The position numbers and the translations under genes were made by a program. This document shows positions 1 through 8,981 of a stretch of 64,000 bases of DNA, one piece after another. Below the pieces are notes generated by a model that was given only the letters and a program-made list of their open reading frames with translations, was not told where the DNA came from and did no database searches. Source of the stretch: Myxosarcina sp. GA_180221_E-2-1-MAG-40_15 (GTDB taxonomy: Bacteria > Cyanobacteriota > Cyanobacteriia > Cyanobacteriales > Xenococcaceae); the NCBI GenBank assembly GCA_020692205.1, contig JAIMKV010000010.1, positions 1-64,000 on the forward strand, in the 5' to 3' direction. The first letter of the stretch is position 1, and the number at the start of each line of letters is the position of its first letter.

Positions 1-79
1 AATAAACTACCATTTTACCTCCAAGGTCTTAAAGCGATGAAACTTATACGGAGTCTTGTTTAGCCTGGTTATCCCCCCG

Positions 80-383
80 TCAGTTAACTGAGTCTGATTC
101 TGCGATTTCGTTGCCTTTCTTATCATAAATAACAACTTTAAAATACGAGTTAATCCAATTTCTGTTTGTATTATTAAATATTTGTCCATAAAGATTAAGA
201 GAAGAAAAATTATCTTTTTTTTATTTCTAAGTCTTGGAATGCAAAATTACCATAATCCGTGTTTACAACAGTATCCTCAATTTCTTTAATATTTAAACTT
301 TGTGCAAATGATGACTTTCCTGTGCCTATAAGTATCATCCACAGAAACAAAAAGTTGAAAAATATTTTAAGTTTTAAGTTCAT
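80..383 (-). pseudogene. Frameshifted secreted FxLYD-like protein
   Basis: Reading from the ATG at 383 gives a short protein with a good signal peptide: charged MNLKLK start, hydrophobic stretch, then SSFAQS as a likely cleavage site. The frame ends just after a run of eight A (opposite strand of 215-222). Removing one A continues into DNFSSLNLYGQIFNNTNRNW and then FKVVIYDKKGNEI, which matches the pattern of FxLYD domains (G-x-I-x-N-N-T followed by F-x-V-x-x-Y-D-x-x-G). That frame ends at the stop at 80-82. A second run of six G next to that stop may hide a further shift. Either this is a pseudogene, or slippage at the A run makes the full protein. The exported role is inferred from the signal peptide. 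Confidence 0.5.
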
Positions 384-484
384 AACGATATTGACATCAA
401 AAATTTTCTTGTATATTTATTGTTCCCTAAGACATACATAAAAATTGCAGTTGTTATTGAAAAAATGCGATCGCACTACAGATC

Positions 485-514
485 AGCGATCGCATTTCCC
501 ATCACATTACAGAG
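485..514 (+). repeat. Imperfect direct repeat, copy 1 (HIP1-containing)
   Basis: The stretch starting AGCGATCGCATTTC and containing ATCACATTA recurs at 850-879 with about 24 of 30 bases identical. The two copies lie on either side of the small HicB gene. Each begins with a HIP1 octamer. Confidence 0.5.
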
Positions 515-577
515 AGCGATCATTTAATGCGATAAAGATAAAATAGAGTACAAAATTACAACCAAGCACTTGTATCT

Positions 578-748
578 ATGAAAATCAAAGAGATCGTTCA
601 TCAGGCAAAGGGAGGAGGATATTGGGCAGAAGTGCCAGCTTTACCAGGATGTATTACCGAAGGAGATACGATGGAAGAGCTAGAAAACAACCTCAAAGAT
701 GCAATTGAAGGATGGCTTGAGGTAGCAAACGATCATCATACTATATAG
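578..748 (+). CDS. HicB-like antitoxin protein, short, no HicA partner
   Basis: A 56-residue ORF starting MKIKEIVHQAKGGGYWAEVP, then LPGCITEGDT and the helix MEELENNLKDAIEGWLE. This is the typical partial RNase-H fold of HicB antitoxins (YWAEVPxLPGCxTxGDTxEEAxxNxxEAI). HicB normally neutralises the small HicA mRNA interferase encoded next to it. No HicA-like sequence (GSHxxF/Y motif) can be seen upstream or downstream, and the protein ends soon after the family helix, so it is a solitary copy. Solitary HicB-like proteins of 60-75 residues are common in cyanobacteria. It may be a stand-alone regulator or a relic. Confidence 0.75.
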   Translation: MKIKEIVHQAKGGGYWAEVPALPGCITEGDTMEELENNLKDAIEGWLEVANDHHTI

Positions 749-849
749 GCACGCTGAAGGCTTTGATGAAAATAGCCGAGTTAATAAAAGACGACCTTTA
801 AAAGAAACTGAATACCAGAAAAGCGATTTCATTAGTTTTTTGTTGTCAG

Positions 850-879
850 AGCGATCGCATTTCTGATCACATTATCAAG
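850..879 (+). repeat. Imperfect direct repeat, copy 2 (HIP1-containing)
   Basis: Second copy of the repeat at 485-514. It starts AGCGATCGCATTTC and keeps GATCACATTA. Together with copy 1 it brackets the orphan hicB. Confidence 0.5.
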
Positions 880-933
880 GCGCGATCGCTAAATTTATTG
901 AAGTAGGAGATGATCTCGTAGCGAAGCCTTACT

Positions 934-972
934 GCCCAGAAGCTAAAAGCTATTAGCCTTGAGCTTCTGGGC
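934..972 (-). terminator. Hairpin downstream of the ferritin-like gene
   Basis: Perfect 11-bp stem GCCCAGAAGCT (934-944) paired with AGCTTCTGGGC (962-972) around a 17-nt loop. It lies 30 nt past the stop of the minus-strand gene at 1003. There is no clear U-run after it, so termination is likely but not certain. Confidence 0.5.
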
Positions 973-1002
973 TAGTTAAATATTAGGGGGGGAGAGTATT
1001 CT

Positions 1003-1755
1003 CTATGCCTCTACCAGTTGCGGCGCAGGCTGTGGTTCAATTTCTGTTGGCGCACCGTCTTTGACTAAAGAGCGAGAACTGCCACCAGTTTTAATCATGT
1101 CAGCAACCATAGCAAACATGGCATCTATTTTGCGCTTTCTCCACTCGGCAACCAGTGCTTCAACTTCAGAAGTTGGTAGTCTTCTTTGCATCGCTTCATA
1201 AAGATAGGCTGCGTGTCTGGTTTCGTCCTGTGCTACGCTGAGAATACTTTGTTTTAGATTTCGGCTTTTGGGTTCATCATGAGGCAAAGCTGTTGCCATG
1301 CGAGCAAAATCTTTACTGGCATCAAACTCCAAAATATAAGTACTGCCCATAAATACCAGCCAGTCGATCTTTTCTGCTTTTAGTGACTCTGGATCATAGT
1401 CTCGATAGAACTTACCAAAGAACGGGCTAGAATTTTTTTGCTCTTTTGATTGCTGTTGCTTAATCTCGTCAACAGTTTTAACCTGTTTGCCTAGTTGTTT
1501 TAATCCGTGAGCAAAGATTTGACCATGACGCTCTTCGTCAGCAGCGTGGATCGTTAATTTTTCTGCTAGCCAAGTATCTCCTTCGGTTGAGGCTCTTGCC
1601 GCTAATTTGGTGAGAAAAGGTACTGCGCCAGATTCAGCCATTTGAAAGCCCGCGAGGGTATTAGGACGAGTCTGTGGATCGCGTAATCTACTTGCCAAGA
1701 TATATGCTGTCGCACTCGAACCAATGGTGTTGAGAATGCTAGTAATAAAGTCCAT
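1003..1755 (-). CDS. Ferritin-like di-iron protein
   Basis: 250 residues forming a ferritin-like four-helix bundle. The di-iron ligand pattern is complete: E41, the E74-x-x-H77 pair in DEERH, E143 in ILEFD, and the E178-x-x-H181 pair in DETRH. The family includes MiaE-like hydroxylases and stress-related di-iron proteins; sequence alone does not give the substrate. The tail after about 225 is low-complexity and rich in Pro/Glu (EPQPAPQ). The ATG start is the first in frame. It is monocistronic, with purT ending behind it on the same strand after a 66-nt gap. It may act in iron or oxygen chemistry in the cytoplasm, as no signal peptide is seen. Confidence 0.7.
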   Translation of the reverse strand: MDFITSILNTIGSSATAYILASRLRDPQTRPNTLAGFQMAESGAVPFLTKLAARASTEGDTWLAEKLTIHAADEERHGQIFAHGLKQLGKQVKTVDEIKQQQSKEQKNSSPFFGKFYRDYDPESLKAEKIDWLVFMGSTYILEFDASKDFARMATALPHDEPKSRNLKQSILSVAQDETRHAAYLYEAMQRRLPTSEVEALVAEWRKRKIDAMFAMVADMIKTGGSSRSLVKDGAPTEIEPQPAPQLVEA

Positions 1756-1821
1756 TGCAATATCTATATGTATGTATAGCTGGTTATGTTTATTCTAATG
1801 AATTATTTTTAGTCAGAATGT

Positions 1822-2997
1822 TTATTCACCATAGTCAATGACAATAACATTCGCTGCTGTTAAAGCTTTTTCTCTGGCTGATTGAATTGTTTCTGCTTTG
1901 GCTAAAGCTACTCCCATACGACGATAAGGACGAGAATCTGGTTTACCAAACAGTTTGAGGTCTACATCTACTGTTTCTAAAGCTTTTGCGACGTTAGCAA
2001 AGCTGATTTGCTCTGAATGCTTCTGTGCCAAAATCACTGCGCTAGCAGATGGCGCAACAACCTCAATTTTAGGAATGGGCAGACCAAGAATTGCCCGTAA
2101 ATGCAGTTCAAATTCATTTAAGTTTTGCGAAATTAACGTCACCATTCCCGTATCATGGGGACGAGGAGACAGTTCGGAAAATATGACTTCATCTTTAGTA
2201 ATAAAGAATTCTACGCCAAATATTCCTGCTCCACCTAGAGCATCGGTTACTTTAGCTGCGATCGCTTCAGCCTGCTCAATTTTAGCCGTAGATATATCTG
2301 CAGGTTGCCACGATTCTTGGTAATCGCCTCTTTCCTGACGATGACCAATAGGAGGACAAAATAAAGTTGGTGCATCCCATTGTTTCACGGTCAAAAGCGT
2401 AATCTCAACTTCAAAATCAATCAATTCTTCGACAATAATTTTTGGTGTATCTCCCCTAGCACCTTCAATAGCATATTCCCAGGCTGATGTTACTTGGTTA
2501 GCTAAATAAACAATTGATTGACCTTTGCCAGAAGAAGACATCACGGGTTTAACTACATTAGGAAAGCCGATCTTGGCTGATGCTTGAGCTAATTCTTCGA
2601 GGCTGCTGGCGTAAGCATATTTTGCCGTACGGATCCCTAATTTTTGGGCAGCAAGCTCACGAATGCGATCGCGATTCATCGTATAGTTAGTAGCTGCTGC
2701 GGTAGGAATTACCGTAATTCCTTTTTGTTCAAATTCTGCTAGCTTTTCGGTACGGATCGCCTCAATTTCTGGCACGATAAAATCTGGCTGATATTTGTTG
2801 ACCACCCGCTCTAAATCATCACCACTCAGCATAGAAATAACCTCTGATGCGTCGGCTACCTGCATGGCTGGGGCGTTTGCGTAACGATCTATCGCCACGA
2901 CGAAATTACCCAAGCGTTGTGCAGCGATGACAAACTCTTTGCCCAACTCTCCCGCACCTAACAGCATGATTTTTTGGGGTAACTGCAAATTTTTCAT
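1822..2997 (-). CDS. purT: Formate-dependent phosphoribosylglycinamide formyltransferase
   Basis: 391 residues, the normal length for PurT. It makes formyl-GAR from GAR, formate and ATP, the folate-independent version of the third step of purine synthesis. The N-terminal Rossmann-like part shows GAGELGKE at 15-22. The central ATP-grasp domain has the SSSGKGQS loop near 168 and EFFITKDEVIFSELSPRPHD near 265, which supplies the Mg-ATP carboxylates. The C-terminal region contains DSRPYRRMGVALA. ATG start. It is transcribed away from the ABM-domain gene. Cyanobacteria often carry PurT alongside PurN. Confidence 0.95.
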   Translation of the reverse strand: MKNLQLPQKIMLLGAGELGKEFVIAAQRLGNFVVAIDRYANAPAMQVADASEVISMLSGDDLERVVNKYQPDFIVPEIEAIRTEKLAEFEQKGITVIPTAAATNYTMNRDRIRELAAQKLGIRTAKYAYASSLEELAQASAKIGFPNVVKPVMSSSGKGQSIVYLANQVTSAWEYAIEGARGDTPKIIVEELIDFEVEITLLTVKQWDAPTLFCPPIGHRQERGDYQESWQPADISTAKIEQAEAIAAKVTDALGGAGIFGVEFFITKDEVIFSELSPRPHDTGMVTLISQNLNEFELHLRAILGLPIPKIEVVAPSASAVILAQKHSEQISFANVAKALETVDVDLKLFGKPDSRPYRRMGVALAKAETIQSAREKALTAANVIVIDYGE

Positions 2998-3142
2998 TGA
3001 TTAAGGCGATTAAATTAACGAAACATTATTCAAAATTGTAGAACTATCTCGATTTCTCAAAGCTTGTATCCAAGTTAACTTTAATCTTTTCTATATTTTT
3101 TTCCAGGCTAGTATAGAGCTATTGATTGCTCTAAAACGTGAA

Positions 3143-3739
3143 TTATTTTCTACGAGCCAACCGCTTTGGATATAGCCAGCGAGCAAATAGTTTGGTCATT
3201 CTTGGCATCACTACATAAGTCATCAGCCATACGAGTATGGCAGTAATCATTAAACTTTTCAGCAGCAGAGGCATAGGAAAAAATTCTAGTAAAGGTGCCA
3301 GGGTAAAATTTGCTAATTGAATTAGGGGAAACAGAGCTAATAAAGTAATTGTTGCCATTTTATAGCGTGGAGGTGGCACAATCGGCTGAGGAGCAGGCAA
3401 GGTAAACCAAGTTTCTAACCCCGTAATTACTCTAATTCTAGCTGGTTCTAAACGCAAACTTTCAGCCCGGGCTAACCATTGACGGCGACATTCTGATTCT
3501 TCCCAGATCTGAAGATTGCTGGCGCGATCAAACTTAAAAATTATTTGATATTCATTGTCTGCTGGACTACTAGGGCGAAAAACATTAGTCCCTAAATGCC
3601 CTTCAAAAGTCATAGCTGTGGCAGTAATACCAGAGATAAATTTTTCAAATGCTGCTTCGCATCCAGGTTTGACTCGTCGCGAGATCACAACTGTAACTGG
3701 AGGATCGATGGGATTTTTCCCTCTCATTTTTATTGCCAT
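3143..3739 (-). CDS. ABM-domain protein with C-terminal membrane segments
   Basis: 198 residues. Residues 14-110 form an antibiotic biosynthesis monooxygenase (ABM) ferredoxin-like domain: VTVVISRRVKPGCEAAFEKF, GHLGTNVFRP and the WEESECRRQWL helix. Residues 125-185 hold two hydrophobic helices, and the end is basic (PKRLARRK), so the soluble domain is probably tethered to a membrane facing the cytoplasm. Proteins of this layout are widespread in bacteria and annotated as ABM-superfamily; no reaction is established. It is divergent from mntP across a 371-nt gap. Confidence 0.75.
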   Translation of the reverse strand: MAIKMRGKNPIDPPVTVVISRRVKPGCEAAFEKFISGITATAMTFEGHLGTNVFRPSSPADNEYQIIFKFDRASNLQIWEESECRRQWLARAESLRLEPARIRVITGLETWFTLPAPQPIVPPPRYKMATITLLALFPLIQLANFTLAPLLEFFPMPLLLKSLMITAILVWLMTYVVMPRMTKLFARWLYPKRLARRK

Positions 3740-4110
3740 TATGGTAGTTAATCTGAGCTTAAGAAAAAATTGTAGTTTTGTGACCCAAGACCCACAGGTA
3801 GTTAAATATACAATTTTGTCAGAAAAACTGGATTAGGTATGTGTGCAATATCAGCTAACTCAGTATATCTAAAATGACTAGAGCATCAGTATCATGATCT
3901 TTTGCTCAATCTAAAACTAGAACCGTACATGTTGGTTAATCAGCCTAAATTAATTAGGCGTTAGTTGAGTTGGCTTTGATTAATTAACAACTAATCACAA
4001 ATTGTAGAAAAATTAAATATGAAAAAAAAATGATTTTAATATGATTTAATTATGATAATAACTAAACTGAAATATCAGCTAAACTGGAGTTAATTTAAAA
4101 ACTTTGGTAA
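3740..4110. other. Intergenic region between ABM gene and mntP
   Basis: 371 AT-rich bases that must hold the promoters of the two divergent genes. An inverted repeat TTAGTTG/CAACTAA with a wide loop can be seen around 3961-3997. I looked for a yybP-ykoY manganese riboswitch, which often precedes mntP, and could not recognise its conserved core. Confidence 0.4.
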
Positions 4111-4668
4111 ATGGAATTAGTAAATATTTCTCTCATTGGAATGGGTTTGGCTGCTGATGCGTGTGCTGTTTCTTTGAGTAGTGGTTTAGTTATTAGACAT
4201 ATTAAATTTAATAAAGCCGTTAAAATTGCTTTGGCATTTGGAATCTTTCAGGGAATAATGCCTTTGATTGGCTGGCTAACTGGTTTAGCTTTTCGCGAGT
4301 CAATTATTCGCATCGATCATTGGATTGCTTTTGTTTTATTAACTGCTATTGGTAGCAAAATGATTTATGAAACTTATCAGGAAAAAACAGAAAGCAAATT
4401 TAATCCTTTAGATAACTACACTTTATTAGGATTAGCGATCGCGACCAGTATTGATGCTTTAGCTGTCGGTTTAAGTTTATCTGTCCTGAAAATTTCTATT
4501 TTCTCCGCAGCCGCAATTATTGGCATTATTACTTTTTGGTTATCCCTAATTAGTGTTTATCTTGGTCATAAATGGGGCAATTTATGCCAATTTAAATTAG
4601 AACTAATTGGCGGAATCATGTTGATTATTATTGGCGGTAAAATTTTAATTCATCATTTGGCTAGTTAA
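4111..4668 (+). CDS. mntP: MntP-type manganese efflux pump
   Basis: 185 residues with six predicted transmembrane helices in two repeated halves, the size and layout of MntP. The half-repeats carry the family acidic residues: D16 in GLAADACAVSL and D115 in ATSIDALAVGLS. MntP exports Mn2+ across the plasma membrane and protects cells from excess manganese; cyanobacteria need much Mn for photosystem II. ATG start. No neighbour is obviously linked, and the next gene has its own leader. Confidence 0.9.
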   Translation: MELVNISLIGMGLAADACAVSLSSGLVIRHIKFNKAVKIALAFGIFQGIMPLIGWLTGLAFRESIIRIDHWIAFVLLTAIGSKMIYETYQEKTESKFNPLDNYTLLGLAIATSIDALAVGLSLSVLKISIFSAAAIIGIITFWLSLISVYLGHKWGNLCQFKLELIGGIMLIIIGGKILIHHLAS

Positions 4669-4821
4669 TAATCAATTCTTAGAAAAATCTATAGTTTTGT
4701 GACGAAATATTCAGCTAGTAATCAAAGATACAATTTCCTCTAACTCAACTGTATACAGTATGCAAAAGTAACTATTTACTGATGCTATTAAGTTGAAACA
4801 AAGATAAGGAGTATCTATGTA

Positions 4822-6249
4822 GTGAATGCAATCGACCCCAAACAAACCGATCATCCTAGAGGAAAACCGCCTCGTAAGGGTTGGCAAGGTGCGATCGCCA
4901 ATTATTTTGAATTTGAGCGCTATCAAACTAGTTTTCGGACAGAAATACTAGCAGGAATTACTACCTTTATGACGATGGCGTATATTTTGGTAGTCAATCC
5001 ATTAATTCTTTCTGATGCCATTTTTCTTAATGAACCGCAAGATTTATTTGCCGAACTGGTAGTTGCTACCGCAGTGTCAGCAGGAATTGGGACGTTGATC
5101 ATGGCTTTGTTGGCGAAATATCCTTTTGCCCTTGCCCCAGGGATGGGAATTAATGCCTTCTTTGCCTATTCGGTGGTGCTGGGTTTGGGTATTGACTGGC
5201 GCGTCGCTTTGGCTTCCGTCTTCATTGAAGGATTGATTTTTATTCTACTAACTATCAGCGATCTTCGGCGACATTTGATTACTGCTGTACCTAGCTCAAT
5301 TAAATCGGCAACCACTGTCGGAATTGGCTTTTTTTTAGCTTACATCGGCTTAGGCGGAACAACCGAAACAGGAGGCGCGGGGCTAATTGTCGCTAACGAA
5401 GTTACCAAAACTGACTTTGGTAGCTTGGCACAACCTCAAACTTTAATCGCAGTCTTTGGTATTTTCTTGACGGCTTTTTTTATGGTGCGAAGGATCAAAG
5501 GCGCATTGCTGTGGGGAATTATTGGTACTGCTATATTAGGCTGGGTATTTAATGTAGCGGCTGCGCCTCAAGGAATTGCTTCTATTCCCGCTTTTCCAGC
5601 GGATTTATTTGGGGCTGCTTTTATCGGTTTAGGCGGAATTAACGGTAGCAACTGGATTGACTTTATCGCCGTACTTTTAGTGTTTTTGTTTGTTGATATG
5701 TTCGACACCATTGGCACTCTGGCAGGGGTAGGAATTCAAGCAGGATATATCGATGAAAATGGCGAATTACCTAGAGCAAATCAAGCCTTGACCGCAGATG
5801 CGATCGCCACTACCGCAGGGGCAATTATGGGAACATCCAGCGTGACGACTTTTGTGGAATCGGCTTCGGGGGTAGCTGAAGGAGGGCGTACTGGCTTTAC
5901 TTCGGTAATAGTTGCGGGGCTATTCTTTATTTCCCTAATATTTACGCCAATTTTTGAAGCCATACCCGCTTTTGCTACTACTCCCGCCTTAACTATTGTT
6001 GGGGTACTAATGATGGCGAGCATTACCAGTATCAACTGGGAAGATTTAACCGAAGCCATACCTGCATTTCTCACCATCTTTTTTATTCCCTTTGCTTTTT
6101 CCATTGCCGCAGGGCTATCTATTGGCTTAATTACCTATCCCCTATTAAAAACATTTAAAGGTAGGGCTGGTGAGGTTCCTGTGATCACTTGGATTCTTGC
6201 AGCTATATTTGTCGCCCGCTTTATTTTTATGACTTTGCGTTTTGGCTAA
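4822..6249 (+). CDS. NCS2 purine permease, AzgA/PbuG type
   Basis: 475 residues, about 13-14 transmembrane helices. The AzgA branch of NCS2 carriers (adenine, guanine, hypoxanthine:H+ symport) is shown by TEILAGITTFMTMAYILVVNP, GMGINAFFAYSVV and MFDTIGTLAGVG, the last holding the substrate-binding D/T residues. Start choice: AAGGAG at 4805-4810 is followed by ATGTAG at 4817, which stops at once, so the likely start is the GTG at 4822; the next in-frame ATG (inside MTMAYILV) is too deep in the first helix. It heads the purine block, 66 nt before the second permease and on the same strand. Confidence 0.9.
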   Translation: MNAIDPKQTDHPRGKPPRKGWQGAIANYFEFERYQTSFRTEILAGITTFMTMAYILVVNPLILSDAIFLNEPQDLFAELVVATAVSAGIGTLIMALLAKYPFALAPGMGINAFFAYSVVLGLGIDWRVALASVFIEGLIFILLTISDLRRHLITAVPSSIKSATTVGIGFFLAYIGLGGTTETGGAGLIVANEVTKTDFGSLAQPQTLIAVFGIFLTAFFMVRRIKGALLWGIIGTAILGWVFNVAAAPQGIASIPAFPADLFGAAFIGLGGINGSNWIDFIAVLLVFLFVDMFDTIGTLAGVGIQAGYIDENGELPRANQALTADAIATTAGAIMGTSSVTTFVESASGVAEGGRTGFTSVIVAGLFFISLIFTPIFEAIPAFATTPALTIVGVLMMASITSINWEDLTEAIPAFLTIFFIPFAFSIAAGLSIGLITYPLLKTFKGRAGEVPVITWILAAIFVARFIFMTLRFG

Positions 6250-6315
6250 TAACCAACATCAAATACCAGAATCTGGCTTTGCCGAACCCCTAACTATCAA
6301 CTAATCAACTCAATT

Positions 6316-7719
6316 ATGGTGCAACCAACAAATCAAGAACTAACTTTAGACCCAGAAGATATCAAAACCGAAGCACCCGCTTCAATTGAATCAGATTTAA
6401 TTTATGGCTTAGAAGCGCGTCCGCCTTTTGTCGAATCAGTATTTGTCGCCCTACAGCATGTATTCGCTTGCTTTGTAGGCATCATTACCCCAGGTTTAAT
6501 TATCTGCGGGGCGTTAGAAGTACCCCCTGCCGACACTACCTTTATTCTTAGTATGTCTTTGGTAGTTTCAGGCATTGCTACTTTTATTCAGGCAAAACGT
6601 TTCGGTCCTGTAGGTTCAGGATTGTTAAGTGTTCAAGGAACAAGTTTTGCTTTCTTAGGTCCAATTATTGCAGCAGGATTAGCAGTAAGAAGTTCTGGTG
6701 GTACTCCCCAAGATGCTCTGGGGTTAATTTTTGGTTTGTGCTTCTTTGGCGCATTCGTTGAAATTTTTATTAGTCGCTTTCTACATTTGGCTAACAAAAT
6801 TATCACTCCAATGGTCACAGGAGTAGTGGTAACTTTGATTGGTTTAACGTTAATCAATGTTGGTATTACTTCAATAGGTGGTGGTGTAGCAGCCCAGAAT
6901 AATGAAACCTTTGGTAGTCCTGTTTACCTAGGTATTGCGTTTTTGGTCTTAGCGGTGATTGTGGCTTTAAATAGCACTGCCAATAACTTTCTGCGGATGT
7001 CCTCTATTGTCATTGGTTTGATCGTAGGCTATTTAATCTCAATTCCTTTTGGCTTAGTCGATTTTAGTAATTTAGCTGGCTTACCCGCAATTGCTCTGCC
7101 AATTCCCTTTCGTTATGGCTTTGGATTTGATTTTGGGGCATTTATCCCCTTTGCTTTTTTGTATGTAATTACAGCGATCGAATCAATTGGCGATTTGACT
7201 GCAACTTCAGCTATCTCTGGCGAACCGATTGAAGGTCCTGTATACTTCCGCAGAATTAAAGGAGGAGTATTAGGAGATGGTATAAATTCCATAATTGCTG
7301 CTTGTTTGAATACTTTTCCGAACACAACTTTTAGTCAAAACAATGGTGTCATACAACTTACAGGAGTAGGAAGCCGTTACGTGGGCTATTTTATCTCCGT
7401 AATCTTTGTCATCCTTGGTCTATTTCCTATTGTGGCAGGAGTTTTTCAGGCCTTGCCCCAGCCAGTCTTGGGCGGTGCAACAATTGTTATGTTTGGGACA
7501 GTAGCAGTAGCGGGAATCAAAATTCTTTCCTGCGTTAATCTTACTAAGCGTAATTCAATTATTCTGGCAGTAGCTTTAGGTTTAGGTTTGGGAGTTACCT
7601 TTGTCCCAGAAATTTTAGACAATCTGCCCTCTTTAGTTAAAAGCCTCTTCGCTTCTGGGATCTCTACAGGAGGAATTACTGCTTTACTATTAAATCTAAT
7701 TTTGCCAGGGCGAGAATAA
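6316..7719 (+). CDS. NCS2 uracil/xanthine/urate permease, UraA/PbuX type
   Basis: 467 residues with about 14 membrane helices. QHVFACFVGIITPGLIICG near the N-terminus, GPVGSGLLSVQGTSFAF and ESIGDLTATSAISGEP are hallmarks of the UraA/UapA/PbuX branch. IQLTGVGSRYVGYFIS covers the NCS2 signature helix. The branch carries xanthine, urate or uracil with H+ or Na+. The gene sits directly upstream of the urate hydroxylase gene (66-nt gap, same strand), so urate or xanthine is the likely substrate here; that is inferred from context. Confidence 0.88.
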   Translation: MVQPTNQELTLDPEDIKTEAPASIESDLIYGLEARPPFVESVFVALQHVFACFVGIITPGLIICGALEVPPADTTFILSMSLVVSGIATFIQAKRFGPVGSGLLSVQGTSFAFLGPIIAAGLAVRSSGGTPQDALGLIFGLCFFGAFVEIFISRFLHLANKIITPMVTGVVVTLIGLTLINVGITSIGGGVAAQNNETFGSPVYLGIAFLVLAVIVALNSTANNFLRMSSIVIGLIVGYLISIPFGLVDFSNLAGLPAIALPIPFRYGFGFDFGAFIPFAFLYVITAIESIGDLTATSAISGEPIEGPVYFRRIKGGVLGDGINSIIAACLNTFPNTTFSQNNGVIQLTGVGSRYVGYFISVIFVILGLFPIVAGVFQALPQPVLGGATIVMFGTVAVAGIKILSCVNLTKRNSIILAVALGLGLGVTFVPEILDNLPSLVKSLFASGISTGGITALLLNLILPGRE

Positions 7720-7785
7720 GCAGAGTAGACCCTCAGTAGTACTTTTGATTGTTGACTTCTATCAAATTATTGATTAGCGAAGAAT

Positions 7786-8949
7786 ATGTATCAACTAAAA
7801 GCGATTATTATTGGTTCGGGAATGGCAGGATTAGCAGCAGGTATTGCGATGCGCCAGGCGGGATACGAAGTAGAAATTTACGAAAAGACTAGTAAATTGC
7901 GTCCTGCGGGGGCAGGTATTTCTCTCTGGTCAAATGGAATTAAAATTCTTAATAAACTAGGGCTAGGCAAAGAAGTTGCGGCTATTGGCGGACAGATGAA
8001 CCGCATGGAATATCGCAACCATCAAGGTGAAGTTTTAAATGATGTCAACTTGATACCTTTGATGGAACAGGTGGGACAAAGACCCTATCCTGTATCGCGT
8101 ACTGACTTGCAGGAGATGATGCTTAACGCCTTCGGCAAATCTGATGTAAGGATGGGAATGCGCTGTGTGGAAGTTAAGCAAGATGCAGATAGTGCCACGG
8201 CAATATTTGAAGATGGTAGTACTGCTACAGGAGACGTAGTTATTGGTGCAGATGGCGTACATTCTGTAGTTCGTACTTATCTTAACGGCGGCAAAATTGA
8301 ACCACGCTATGCTGGATATGTCAACTGGAATGGTTTAGTCGAAGCTAGTCCAGATTTAGCTGAAAGCGATGTCTGGGTAATTTATGTTGGCGAAGGAAAA
8401 CGTGCTTCAATGATGCCTGTAGGGGGTAATCGCTTCTACTTTTTTATGGGTTGTCCTCAACCACAAGGAACAAAAACTCCGCCAGAAAAGATCCGCGCTG
8501 AATTAAAAGAAACCTTTGCTGGGTGGGCGCAACCAGTGCAAAACCTGATTGAAAAACTCGATCCCGAACAGGTCAACCGCCTGGAAATAGGCGATATCGA
8601 TCCTTTGCCTAATTTAGTTGAAGGGAGAATTGCTCTGGTTGGAGATTCTGCCCATGCAACTACGCCTACGTTGGGACAGGGAGGCTGTCAGGCAATGGAG
8701 GATGCGGAAGTATTGTGTCGCTATTTAATCACCACCAATATTAGCGTTGAGGATGCGCTCAAACGTTACGAAGCAGAACGTAAAGATCGGGTGGCACAGC
8801 TAGTTTTAAAAGCTCGTAAGCGTACTGATACTATTTACAATAAAGACCCAGATTTGACTCAGCAATGGTACGAACAATTAAAACAAGAAAATGCTCAAAA
8901 TGTAACAAGTGCGATCGCTAAAATTATTTTAGGCGGCCCTTTACATTAA
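7786..8949 (+). CDS. hpxO: FAD-dependent urate hydroxylase
   Basis: 387 residues, close in length and sequence to Klebsiella HpxO, an FAD and NADH-dependent monooxygenase that turns urate into 5-hydroxyisourate. The Rossmann FAD site GSGMAG is at 10-15, GADGVHS lies in the middle, YAGYVNWNGLVE and GEGKRASMMPV include the Arg and aromatic residues of the urate pocket, and GDSAHATTPTLGQGG near 286-300 closes the FAD site. The C-terminal LKARKRTD is also shared with HpxO. It is followed 32 nt later by the 5-hydroxyisourate hydrolase gene, which takes its product. It replaces classical cofactor-free uricase. Confidence 0.93.
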   Translation: MYQLKAIIIGSGMAGLAAGIAMRQAGYEVEIYEKTSKLRPAGAGISLWSNGIKILNKLGLGKEVAAIGGQMNRMEYRNHQGEVLNDVNLIPLMEQVGQRPYPVSRTDLQEMMLNAFGKSDVRMGMRCVEVKQDADSATAIFEDGSTATGDVVIGADGVHSVVRTYLNGGKIEPRYAGYVNWNGLVEASPDLAESDVWVIYVGEGKRASMMPVGGNRFYFFMGCPQPQGTKTPPEKIRAELKETFAGWAQPVQNLIEKLDPEQVNRLEIGDIDPLPNLVEGRIALVGDSAHATTPTLGQGGCQAMEDAEVLCRYLITTNISVEDALKRYEAERKDRVAQLVLKARKRTDTIYNKDPDLTQQWYEQLKQENAQNVTSAIAKIILGGPLH

Positions 8950-8981
8950 TGTAGAGAAAGATCACTTAACTACAAAATTTT

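Noticed and set aside
7-189. 60-residue minus-strand ORF at the left edge
   Set aside because: It overlaps the better-supported FxLYD-like reading in another frame and has no signal or domain of its own.
259-441. Plus-strand 60-residue ORF
   Set aside because: It lies opposite the signal peptide of the frameshifted FxLYD-like gene and looks like a shadow.
3840-4110. Possible manganese riboswitch before mntP
   Set aside because: The conserved yybP-ykoY core could not be recognised; only a weak inverted repeat is seen.
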